NCBI GenBank assembly: GCA_023406895.1
Contig: JAEXTV010000014.1
Location: forward strand, 62,001 to 126,000
DNA length: 64,000 nt
DNA from: Bacillota bacterium
GTDB taxonomy: Bacteria > Bacillota > Clostridia > Christensenellales > SZUA-584
Direction of reading: 5' to 3'
Shown here: piece after piece, positions 41,929 to 49,526 of the stretch
Position numbering within the stretch: position 1 is the stretch's first letter
Layout: each line of letters starts with the position of its first letter
Notes under the pieces: model-generated
Database searches by the model: none
The model's input: only the letters and a program-made list of their open reading frames with translations
Told to the model about the DNA's origin: nothing
Program-made: the position numbers and the translations under genes

Positions 41929-42876
41929 ATGAGAAAAGGAATCCTCATCATATGGACCATCTGTGTATGGCTTGTATTGTGCGCCTGCGCGGTCACAGAG
42001 AATGAATCGTCTGTGGTTCCCACGCAATCGGCTGAATCCCTGCCGGAGGTTTCCGCCGAGCCATCTGCAAAGTCGGTGCAGACGCCGGCACCCTTGCCCG
42101 AAGCCACGCCCGTTCCTGTGAAAGGCAACGTCACGGTGCGCGGCGGCGATACGCTCGAGCGTGACATCATTCCGCAGCTGTGCAGCGTGTTCTCGGTGAC
42201 GCAGGACGATGCAAAAGAGGCGCTGTCTGCCGCGCAGAGCCGCCTCATCAGCGATGAGCTGTCGGGCTTTCGCCGTATGGAAGGCGTTATCGTGCCGGGA
42301 CGCTATGACGTGACGGATCAAACGCTGGAGGACTATATCGCGCTGTGGATCATTGGTGCAGAGCAGCGCTACGACGGTCTCGCAGCGGCCAGCGGCGACG
42401 CGAACAATAAGAGTGCTCCGGAACGGCTTGCACTTGCGTCGATCGTGGATTGGGAGTGCCTCAGCGATACGTATCAGGCGGAGGCTGCGGCGGTGCTGAT
42501 GAACCGCCTGCGAAAAGGCGATAAGCTGCAATGCTGCGCCACCGTTGAATACGCGCTTGGATACAGCCGCCCGTATCTGACGAGCGATGACATTAAAATC
42601 GAGAGCGAATACAACACATACACGCACAAAGGCCTGCCGCCGGGCCCGATATGCGCCGTGGACGACGCGAGTCTTTCTGCGGCCATTGGCAATCCGGTGG
42701 ATACCAGTTTGTACTTTTTCTTTTATGACTATGTGCCCGCGACCATGCAGGTGTTTTCTGACTACGGCACGTTTAAAGAAAAGGCGGCGGTCAGCAAACA
42801 AATGTTTGTGGATACGTATGACATCGGCAAATACGACATTGTCGACAAGCGAAGCTATTTTATCGGCGCTGACTGA
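41929..42876 (+). CDS. MltG (YceG)-like lytic transglycosylase lipoprotein with a divergent active-site block
   Basis: A 315-residue protein: signal with lipobox-like VLCAC, a Pro/Ala/Glu-rich linker to about 65, then an MltG-type domain (about 150-300) with LASIVDWECLSDTYQAEAAA, VLMNRLRKGDKLQCCATVEY, YNTYTHKGLPPGPICAV. MltG cuts nascent glycan strands and sets their length. The common ASIVEKE block reads ASIVDWE here (Asp174 for the first Glu, Glu176 kept), so activity is uncertain. GGAAGG precedes the ATG. Usually MltG is a bitopic protein near alaS/yrrK; here it is alone and lipoprotein-like. Confidence 0.85.
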   Translation: MRKGILIIWTICVWLVLCACAVTENESSVVPTQSAESLPEVSAEPSAKSVQTPAPLPEATPVPVKGNVTVRGGDTLERDIIPQLCSVFSVTQDDAKEALSAAQSRLISDELSGFRRMEGVIVPGRYDVTDQTLEDYIALWIIGAEQRYDGLAAASGDANNKSAPERLALASIVDWECLSDTYQAEAAAVLMNRLRKGDKLQCCATVEYALGYSRPYLTSDDIKIESEYNTYTHKGLPPGPICAVDDASLSAAIGNPVDTSLYFFFYDYVPATMQVFSDYGTFKEKAAVSKQMFVDTYDIGKYDIVDKRSYFIGAD

Positions 42877-42927
42877 GCATTCGCCAGCCAATATATAGAA
42901 ATAACCATAATTAAGATAAGCAGACAG

Positions 42928-42956
42928 TTGACGAGGCACATATTTTTTGATACGAT
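42928..42956 (+). promoter_or_regulatory. Promoter of purA
   Basis: TTGACG, 17 nt, TACGAT, 71 nt before the purA ATG. Confidence 0.65.
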
Positions 42957-42968
42957 AGCGTAGGACTT

Positions 42969-42996
42969 AAGCGGGGATGCGACAGACCCCGCTTTT
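42969..42996 (+). terminator. Hairpin in the purA leader, possible attenuator
   Basis: AAGCGGGG / CCCCGCTT eight-bp stem with a 10-nt loop and TTTT. It begins only about 6 nt after the transcription start predicted from the TTGACG/TACGAT promoter, so it either ends readthrough from the MltG-like gene or attenuates purA. Confidence 0.6.
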
Positions 42997-43026
42997 ATCA
43001 TCTTATTTTGATTCAGGAGTTAAACA

Positions 43027-44310
43027 ATGCCGGGCATTTCAGTATTTGGCGCACAGTGGGGAGACGAAGGCAAAGGCCGTTTTGTCGATTATCTGGCAAA
43101 CGGCGCCGATGTGGTGGTCCGTTACCAGGGCGGCAACAACGCGGGCCATACGATTATTGTTGATGACGTGAAATACACGCTTCATCTGATACCTGCCGGT
43201 TCGTTATACGACGGCAAGCTTTGCGTCATCGGAAATGGCGTGGTGGTTGATCCGGGCGCGCTGATTGAGGAAATGGAGATGCTCCAGCAGCAGGGGCTCT
43301 CGCTTCAGAACCTTAAAATTTCCGACAGAGCTCACATGGTGATGCCGTATCACAAGCTGCTCGACGGTTTGGCCGAAGAAATCGCGGGCGACGCGCAGAT
43401 TGGAACCACCAAACGCGGCATCGGCCCGTGCTATACGGATAAAGCGGCGCGCATCGGCCTTCGCATGTGCGATTTGCTGTCCGACACCTTTGCGGAGAAG
43501 CTGCGCAAGGTGCTGGATGAGAAAAATGAGATCATCACAAAAATATTCGGCAAGGAACCGCTCAATTATGAAGAGATATTAAAAGAGTTCCTTGGATACC
43601 GGGTGAAATTAAAACCGTATATCTGTGATACAGTGAGCCTGTGCCACTGCCTTTACGCGAAAAAGAGCAAAATGCTTTTTGAAGGCGCGCAGGGCATGCT
43701 GCTCGACATCGATTTTGGCACATACCCGTTTGTGACCTCGTCACACCCCATTTCGGGCGGTGTGAGCGTGGGTACCGGGCTGCCGCCCGCGGCGTTGACC
43801 GAGGTGGTCGGCGTGGTGAAATCGTATACCACGCGTGTGGGCAAAGGGCCGTTTGTGACCGAGCTGGACGACGAGATCGGCGAAGCGATACGCGAGAAGG
43901 GCCACGAATACGGCGCGACGACGGGACGTCCCCGCCGCTGCGGCTGGCTCGACCTTGTGATTGTGGGCTTTTCGGTGCGCGTGAGCGGCATCACATCGAT
44001 TGCGCTTTCGAGAATGGATACGCTCGGCGGCTTTGACAAGGTGAAAGTGTGTACCGCGTACGAGATTGATGGCAAGATCACCAAGGATTATCCGGCTTCG
44101 CTCGACGAAATTGCCAAAGCGAAGCCTGTATACAGAGAGTTTGACGGCTGGAGCAGCGATATTTCTCATATTAGAAGCTATGATGAGCTGCCGCAGGCCG
44201 CCAAAGAGTATATTGAGTTTATTGAAGCCGAAACGGGCGCGCCTGTGGGTATGATCGGCGTGGGTCCCGAACGCAGCGAATGCATCGTCCGGCATAAGTA
44301 TTTTGAATAA
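43027..44310 (+). CDS. purA: Adenylosuccinate synthase
   Basis: First committed step to AMP: IMP, aspartate and GTP to adenylosuccinate. A 427-residue protein of normal length: P-loop FGAQWGDEGKGRFVDYLA near residue 7, RYQGGNNAGHTI, GTTKRGIGPCYTDKAAR, and the KSYTTRVGKGPFVTEL loop, then GATTGRPRRCGWLD. CAGGAG precedes the ATG at 43027. It has its own promoter and a leader hairpin. The purine gene purL is 10 kb away on the other strand, so purine genes are scattered. Confidence 0.97.
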   Translation: MPGISVFGAQWGDEGKGRFVDYLANGADVVVRYQGGNNAGHTIIVDDVKYTLHLIPAGSLYDGKLCVIGNGVVVDPGALIEEMEMLQQQGLSLQNLKISDRAHMVMPYHKLLDGLAEEIAGDAQIGTTKRGIGPCYTDKAARIGLRMCDLLSDTFAEKLRKVLDEKNEIITKIFGKEPLNYEEILKEFLGYRVKLKPYICDTVSLCHCLYAKKSKMLFEGAQGMLLDIDFGTYPFVTSSHPISGGVSVGTGLPPAALTEVVGVVKSYTTRVGKGPFVTELDDEIGEAIREKGHEYGATTGRPRRCGWLDLVIVGFSVRVSGITSIALSRMDTLGGFDKVKVCTAYEIDGKITKDYPASLDEIAKAKPVYREFDGWSSDISHIRSYDELPQAAKEYIEFIEAETGAPVGMIGVGPERSECIVRHKYFE

Positions 44311-44346
44311 AGAGCCGGAATTAAAAATATAATAGATTTTAAGTTT

Positions 44347-44614
44347 GCCGTGCCAGACGGGGAGCTAGCGGTGCCCTGAACCTGCAATCCGCTACAGCAG
44401 GGTTGGATCCCCGGTTTGAGGCACGATATTGTAAGGTATGGAGCCGGTAAGGGGCGTTGAAGAGTGGGCCCCGTGCAACGGACACCCGTGAACCCTGTCA
44501 GGCCCTGACGGGAGCAGCAGTAAGCGGATCTGCCCGTGTGCCTCGGATCAGTCTGCTCCGAGCAACCTGCCGGAATACCTCTTGTAATGTCGTGTCGATC
44601 TCCGGGTGCACGGC
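44347..44614 (+). ncRNA. ffs: Large bacterial SRP RNA (scRNA/4.5S type)
   Basis: GCCGTGC (44347-44353) pairs with GCACGGC (44608-44614) to close a 268-nt RNA. It follows the Bacillus scRNA block by block: GGGGAGCTAGCGGTGCCCTG, CCTGCAATCCGCT, GCAGGGTTGGATCCC (Alu part), then GTGCAACGG, GAACCCTGTCAGG and GGGAGCAGCAGTAAG (S domain, helix 8). The helix 8 tetraloop is TGAC (44506-44509) instead of the usual GGAA, a UNAC-type loop that can mimic GNRA. The RNA binds Ffh and targets ribosomes to the membrane. Small reading frames across it are chance. Confidence 0.97.
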
Positions 44615-44827
44615 ATTTATTTTACCCTTTTTTCCACAGCCATGACAAAAATGTGGACAAACCATGACGCTTTTGTATCATTTTATTTCCGGCAGGAAAA
44701 TTACAATCATCCGAAGAATAATATACTTACAAAGCTGTTGTTTATGAATCCCCAAATGGAGGTACAATAGTACAAGGTTATCCCGTGTGGTTCGGGATAT
44801 AAAATACATAGAGAGGGGGGCAGAATT

Positions 44828-45361
44828 ATGCGCGTCAGCATAGCGGGAAAGGGCATGGAAGTGTCCGATTACTTGAAGGATCTCGTCTCAAAAAAGGTAT
44901 TGAAACTGCAAAGGTATTTTGACGAGGATACCGAGGCGCACATAACCATGTCGATTCAAAGATCGAGACACATTGTGGAGGTGACCATCCCCTTCGATGG
45001 GATTGTTCTTCGCGGTGAGGAGGCCACGGGGGACATGTATGCGTCGGTTGACGGCGTGATCAAAAAGCTCGAAAAACAGATCCACAAGCACCGGACGGCT
45101 CTCAAAAAACGCCTGCACGATTATGCGTTTACCAAGGAAGACGAAGCGTTTGAGCTCGCGCTGGCAGATGAAAAAAGGCCGAGCGTGGTGCGCACCAAAA
45201 AGTTCGTGGTGAAGCCGATGGATATTGAGGAAGCCATGATGCAGATGGAGCTTTTGGGACATCAGTTTTTCGTCTTCAGGAACGCTGTGACCAATGAGAT
45301 CAATGTGCTTTACTTGCGTCAGGACGGAGACTACGGGCTCATCGAGCCGGACGGCGTGTGA
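44828..45361 (+). CDS. hpf: Ribosome hibernation promoting factor, long form
   Basis: Dimerises 70S ribosomes into inactive 100S particles in starvation. The 177-residue protein has the N-terminal HPF/RaiA domain (about 1-100; MRVSIAGKGMEVSDYLKDLV, EVTIPFDGIVLRGEEATGDM, YASVDGVIKKLEKQI) and the C-terminal dimerisation domain (about 120-177; KKFVVKPMDIEEAMMQMELL, GHQFFVFRNAVTNEINVLYL). A G-rich ribosome-binding site precedes the ATG. The 210 bp before it are AT-rich with a hairpin TATCCCGTGTGGTTCGGGATA about 45 nt upstream. It ends at a bidirectional terminator. Confidence 0.96.
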   Translation: MRVSIAGKGMEVSDYLKDLVSKKVLKLQRYFDEDTEAHITMSIQRSRHIVEVTIPFDGIVLRGEEATGDMYASVDGVIKKLEKQIHKHRTALKKRLHDYAFTKEDEAFELALADEKRPSVVRTKKFVVKPMDIEEAMMQMELLGHQFFVFRNAVTNEINVLYLRQDGDYGLIEPDGV

Positions 45362-45371
45362 TACAAAAATG

Positions 45372-45397
45372 AAAGGCGGGGCAACCCGCCTTTTTTT
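45372..45397. terminator. Bidirectional terminator between hpf and the oxidoreductase gene
   Basis: AAAGGCGGG / CCCGCCTTT with a GCAA loop, T7 on the plus strand and an A-rich upstream arm that serves the convergent gene. Confidence 0.85.
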
Positions 45398-45408
45398 ATG
45401 TTTGGCAA

Positions 45409-46080
45409 TTACTTGACGTCGGCGCTGTTGGAATAGCCGCGCTGTTCCCAATATCCCTCATAGTCGGCGTCGTCGGACAGCGTGATGCGATTGACCCATC
45501 TCGCCCATTTGTAGCCGAGTTTATCTTCCGCCACCACGATGAACGGATATCCCATATCGGGCGGCAGTGCGATGCCGTTGGCGTTGTAAGCAAGAATAAG
45601 CTGTTTGTTCTTAATGTCATCATAAGGCAGGGAAGTGGTATAGCCGTCGACTGCCGAGAAGACGATGGTCACCGCTTCGGGCTGTGCTCCGGCGAGATCA
45701 ATCAGATCGGTCAGACGCACGCCCTCCCAAAGAATCGTCGCATTCCAGCCTTCCACGCAGTGCAGCGTGATCAGCCGTGCATCCGGCTCCATAGCCAGCA
45801 CATCGTCGTACGAGAGCACTTTTTCTTTATCCACGAGGCCGTCTATAGTGAGGGTATAATCGTTGATGTCTACTTGCTGTACGCCGCTGATAGAATTGTC
45901 GCGCGGGCCTACGGCAGGGTCCAATCGGGCCCCCTGATATTCTCTGATCTCATTTTCACGGTAGCGGTCCATTGTGGCAGAGCTGACGGCATCGGGGGAC
46001 GGACTTGCTTCATTGTTGGCGGTACAGGCGGCCAGCAGCAAAGCGGCAGCGGCCAATATGATAAATAACTGACGTTTCAT
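45409..46080 (-). CDS. Molybdopterin-dependent oxidoreductase lipoprotein (sulfite oxidase/MsrP fold)
   Basis: A 223-residue lipoprotein with lipobox LLAAC (Cys19) and a single Mo-cofactor domain of the sulfite oxidase/YedY superfamily: DYTLTIDGLVDKEKVLSYDD, LITLHCVEGWNATILWEGVR with cofactor Cys108, IVFSAVDGYTTSLPYDD, GIALPPDMGYPFIVVAEDKL and GYKWARWVNRI. No heme, C-terminal dimerisation or Tat twin-arginine motif is visible, which is odd because cofactor-loaded proteins usually use Tat. Its substrate is unknown; a YedZ-like membrane partner is not nearby. GGGAG precedes the ATG. Confidence 0.88.
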   Translation of the reverse strand: MKRQLFIILAAAALLLAACTANNEASPSPDAVSSATMDRYRENEIREYQGARLDPAVGPRDNSISGVQQVDINDYTLTIDGLVDKEKVLSYDDVLAMEPDARLITLHCVEGWNATILWEGVRLTDLIDLAGAQPEAVTIVFSAVDGYTTSLPYDDIKNKQLILAYNANGIALPPDMGYPFIVVAEDKLGYKWARWVNRITLSDDADYEGYWEQRGYSNSADVK

Positions 46081-46232
46081 GTGATCTCCCTCTCTGTAAA
46101 AAAGCCTATTGCGTGAGTTAGTTCTTAGGATGTAAGATCAATTGGTAAACCTATTATATCAGTTATGAATGACTCAGCAACAGACATATGCCTATTATTA
46201 CCATATACGAACTGATTCATTATCCTAAAAAG

Positions 46233-46257
46233 AAAAAGGCGGGGGGTTCCCGCCTTT
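46233..46257 (-). terminator. Intrinsic terminator of the first BlaI/BlaR1-like pair
   Basis: Minus-strand AAAGGCGGG / CCCGCCTTT stem with a 5-nt loop and T-rich tail. Confidence 0.85.
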
Positions 46258-46277
46258 ATGTTTCGATGCCATATTGT

Positions 46278-48809
46278 TTAATCGGGCGTGATGATACCGC
46301 CGTCCAAGGCGCTGATTTCGCAAGGCATGTCTTGATAGACATATTTAATGATGCCGTTATCCTCTATCATTGTTGTGCGGTATCTAATGACCCAGGAGGG
46401 AATCAGCCACGCCCGATAGGGGTCATCCTTTGCTGTCACCTGGCTGGCACGAAGCTGTATGTCAATAATATCAACGATAAATGACTCCTCCGGTTCGGTC
46501 TCCGAGCCATCATATGCGGTATAAATGTACGATAAATAATCAGCAAAGCGGGTTTTGATCTTATCGAAGGATATGAGATTCGTGTTCTGAGCCACTGTCT
46601 CAACCATCTGCGATATGTTCTGCCAGCTGAACAGCATGATTTTTCCGTTACAGACGAAAATCGAGATTCTTTCCACGAGAAACGGCGGCGTATACGTCAG
46701 CATCTCAGTCGTTGTTGAATCGCCGATGCTGTAGTATTCAGTGAAACCGGTAAGCTGGCCAGCCGCGCGTTGAAAGGTCAGTGAATACCCAACTTGTCCA
46801 TCTGATATGTCCGTTGCAAGTTCATCCCATTCCTGCGGCTGCCTCGGCAGGTAGACACCCTTTTCTATACAATTAAGTCCCATATTGTCGATACCCAGAT
46901 CAGCTAAAGCCTTTTGAGCTGTTTGCAGTGCCTGATCAGGTGTCTCTGTGTATGCGGCCATGACATCATCAAGCTCAGCATAATACTGATTGAAATTCGC
47001 TATATAAGACTGAAAATCGGTATCTGTAGGGCTATAACTTTTAAAGAGTTCATTTCTTTGACGATTGCTTTTCATGAGACTCGTTGTCATGAAGCTTCCC
47101 GGATATCCGTATGCGAAGCTGCTTGATAAGCTCGTGCCCGACAGGTATGTGGATGCGGAAATCTTCGGCTCATAGTCTTCACCCGTCTCGGCGATCACAG
47201 TTAAGTAGCTATCGGTCGCCGGAAGAGAGTATTCTCCAAAGGCGGCCTGTAACACTTCGTCATAATCGGTTATATCAATCGATGTAAAGGCCAGATTGGA
47301 GTATACCTTCTCAGCCGAAGCCGGGGCGTTATCAATCATGTCCTGAAGCTTCTCGGCCATCAGTTGTCGTGAGTCATCATCGTATTGGCCGTACATTCCC
47401 GAGCCGTCGTTCACCTTTTGCAGCTGTATCAATCCGTCCAGCCGCGTCATGGGCAGCGGTTTATAAAGCTTGCTGTCACCGATAAAATAATGGGTCAGCT
47501 CGGCGAGCCTTTCCTGTGTGAGTGGAATCTGCTCCATTTTGTATACCGGCGTATTCGAGAGATTGTCAGGAATTTTGATATCCACATCCGCGTTGAATAA
47601 AACACGGCCATTTTGAATGCTCAGCGTTTGCGTCCAGTGCGCCGGTGCGTCTACTTCTTTCACGGCTCCCGGGGGGAGCGGATCGGCGACCATGTCTGCT
47701 GTGATGCCGCCGGATTTATTGACAACCACAGGCTTTGCGGGCGTGGGCTGGCAGGCTGTTGTGAAACAGCAAAACAGCAGCAAGAGAGCCAGCAGCGCAG
47801 AAATAAGCTTGACGCCGCGTTTTGTCTTTTGCGCCATAAATACGCCTTTGATTCGCCGTTCGGCGTTTTTGCGGCTCTGCGCCATGCCGAGCGCAAACTG
47901 CATATGCCGCGTTTGAGACGAGAGACTCAATATCAGTTCCGCGTAACCGCGGCGCGCGCACGGCTCAAGGTGTTTCACCACCGCGCTGTCACAGGCGGTC
48001 TCCATGTCTTTGCGCATCTCGAAATAAGCCAGCCACATGAACGGATTGAACCAGTAGACTGCGTTGAGTACGGTGAATAGCAGGCTCATCAAATGATCGC
48101 CGCGCTTATAGTGCATGCATTCGTGGCGCAGACAGTTTTTAATCTGTTCGTCATCCAGTTCGGCGAGCTTATTGAATGGCATGAGTATGGTACGTGGAAA
48201 AAGCAGCGCGGGGGAACCGTATTCATGCTGACAGACGATTTTGAGTTTGGCGTTGATATTAAGCTCCGCTTTGACATCTGCGAGCAGCCGTTGCAGATTG
48301 GCCGACGCGTGTGCGGATTTTCGGGAGACTTTTCGTGCAAGCAGAACGGCCAACAAAGATACATAACCAAGGCCCAAAGCGACGCCGCCGAGCCAGACGA
48401 TCAGCACGATGTAATTGGGGGTGAGCGGCTGAACAGGGGTGAAGACAGGCGCTGACACGGGTGCGGATATTGCTTTGGTGTTTTGAGGTGTGTCGGCATC
48501 AGCAGTGACGACGGAGGTCACTTCTCTGGTCTGCGTGTCCGGAACGCTGACGCTGCCGAGGCTGGTTTCGCGCAGCAACGTATCCGAAGAGACAACAGGT
48601 GTTTTAGCCGTTGTGACCTGATAAGTAAACAGGCTGACAGGCGCATCGAGCGTGATGGGAACGATCAGCCGCAGCAGGAAGATGGCCCAAAGGGCAAAGT
48701 GCAAAAACGGTGATATTTTGTGTCTGAAAGCTTTTTTGATCAACATGGTGACGATGAATATGATGCCCGAGTAGAGTGTGATTTCCAGCAACGTATTCAA
48801 AACAGTCAT
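46278..48809 (-). CDS. BlaR1-like M56 metalloprotease sensor, copy 1
   Basis: An 843-residue membrane protein. Residues 1-350 are an M56 (BlaR1/MecR1) unit: N-terminal helices, zinc motif LRHECMHYKRGDHLMSL (His229, Glu230, His233), EMRKDMETACDSAVV, and a last helix LLALLLLFCCFTTACQPTP. Directly after that helix is a lipobox-like TTAC (Cys353) and then about 490 residues of soluble sensor without STxK or other penicillin-binding motifs; from memory it recalls DUF6034. It probably senses a wall or peptide signal and cleaves the BlaI-like repressor encoded just upstream (2-nt gap). ATG 48809 follows GGAGGG; the TTG at 48815 is too close. Confidence 0.88.
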   Translation of the reverse strand: MTVLNTLLEITLYSGIIFIVTMLIKKAFRHKISPFLHFALWAIFLLRLIVPITLDAPVSLFTYQVTTAKTPVVSSDTLLRETSLGSVSVPDTQTREVTSVVTADADTPQNTKAISAPVSAPVFTPVQPLTPNYIVLIVWLGGVALGLGYVSLLAVLLARKVSRKSAHASANLQRLLADVKAELNINAKLKIVCQHEYGSPALLFPRTILMPFNKLAELDDEQIKNCLRHECMHYKRGDHLMSLLFTVLNAVYWFNPFMWLAYFEMRKDMETACDSAVVKHLEPCARRGYAELILSLSSQTRHMQFALGMAQSRKNAERRIKGVFMAQKTKRGVKLISALLALLLLFCCFTTACQPTPAKPVVVNKSGGITADMVADPLPPGAVKEVDAPAHWTQTLSIQNGRVLFNADVDIKIPDNLSNTPVYKMEQIPLTQERLAELTHYFIGDSKLYKPLPMTRLDGLIQLQKVNDGSGMYGQYDDDSRQLMAEKLQDMIDNAPASAEKVYSNLAFTSIDITDYDEVLQAAFGEYSLPATDSYLTVIAETGEDYEPKISASTYLSGTSLSSSFAYGYPGSFMTTSLMKSNRQRNELFKSYSPTDTDFQSYIANFNQYYAELDDVMAAYTETPDQALQTAQKALADLGIDNMGLNCIEKGVYLPRQPQEWDELATDISDGQVGYSLTFQRAAGQLTGFTEYYSIGDSTTTEMLTYTPPFLVERISIFVCNGKIMLFSWQNISQMVETVAQNTNLISFDKIKTRFADYLSYIYTAYDGSETEPEESFIVDIIDIQLRASQVTAKDDPYRAWLIPSWVIRYRTTMIEDNGIIKYVYQDMPCEISALDGGIITPD

Positions 48810-48811
48810 GG

Positions 48812-49180
48812 TCAACCCTCCTTATCAAGACGGTCAATCAGCGCGCGCAGCGCATCCTTATCATCCGCTGTCAGCTCGCTTTGCTGAATCATGCTTGCGA
48901 GCAGCAGCCGAGAGCTTTCGCCTGTGAGCTTTGAGAGGATATAGCGGCTTTCGTTCTCAATACAGTCTTCGCGCTTTATTTTTGGGTAATAGCAGCGGTT
49001 GCCGCTGATCGTGTCAAACCCGAGATATCCTTTTTCGGTCATGAGCTTTAAATAGGTGAGGTAGCTTGAGGTTTTCCAATCCACCAGATTTTTCATTTTG
49101 TCCTTGATTTGAGACAGAAACAGCGGGGACTGATTCCACAGCGTTTCCATCACGATCCACTCCGGCTTTGTGAGTACCAT
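48812..49180 (-). CDS. BlaI/MecI family repressor, copy 1
   Basis: A 122-residue winged-helix repressor: MVLTKPEWIVMETLWNQSPL then SYLTYLKLMTEKGYLGFDTI, the BlaI/MecI/CopY pattern, and a C-terminal dimerisation helix region. It should bind the palindrome over its own promoter and be cleaved by the partner protease. It lies 2 nt before the BlaR1-like gene. It is closely similar to the second copy at 52.0-52.4 kb (same WIVMETLWNQSPLFLSQI). Confidence 0.92.
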   Translation of the reverse strand: MVLTKPEWIVMETLWNQSPLFLSQIKDKMKNLVDWKTSSYLTYLKLMTEKGYLGFDTISGNRCYYPKIKREDCIENESRYILSKLTGESSRLLLASMIQQSELTADDKDALRALIDRLDKEG

Positions 49181-49213
49181 ATTAAGCCTCCAATAATAAA
49201 AATTACCTTACAC

Positions 49214-49249
49214 ATCTAAGAGCTTAGATCAATAAACGTAAAAAGTCAA
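49214..49249 (-). promoter_or_regulatory. Operator and promoter of BlaI/BlaR1-like pair 1
   Basis: Perfect palindrome ATCTAAGAGCTTAGAT (49214-49229). On the minus strand TTGACT (49249-49244), 17 nt, TAAGCT (49226-49221) is a sigma-A type promoter whose -10 lies inside the palindrome, so repressor binding would block polymerase. The rest of the gap 49250-49487 shows no gene. Confidence 0.75.
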
Positions 49250-49487
49250 TATGTGATTGAAAATATTAAATTGAGCAACCGAAGTGTGAATAGCTTCTAA
49301 AAATAAGATAAGATTATTTTAAAGACGTAATCGATGGCAATACGCTATGAGATACACGCGGTTAGTTGATATCGTTGTGATCGCGGTATGGGGTGCTGCG
49401 ATATCTTGAAAGAGAGATATTTCCGATAGGCGGTGGATAGAATGAGAGCAACGACAGCCCTCTTGGGCATTGCGGCGCGGACGAAAC

Positions 49488-49514
49488 AAAAAAGGCGGGG
49501 GATGCCCGCCTTTT
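49488..49514 (-). terminator. Intrinsic terminator of the second BlaI/BlaR1-like pair
   Basis: Minus-strand AAAAGGCGGG / CCCGCCTTTT ten-bp stem with a 5-nt loop, then TTTG. Confidence 0.85.
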
Positions 49515-49526
49515 CATACGCTTCAG

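Noticed and set aside
41896..42939. 347-codon open frame on the minus strand across the MltG-like gene
   Set aside because: Antisense shadow; the plus-strand protein has a promoter, ribosome-binding site, signal peptide and conserved domain.
44457..44645. 62-codon frame within 44.4-44.7 kb
   Set aside because: Lies inside the SRP RNA, whose secondary structure explains the sequence.
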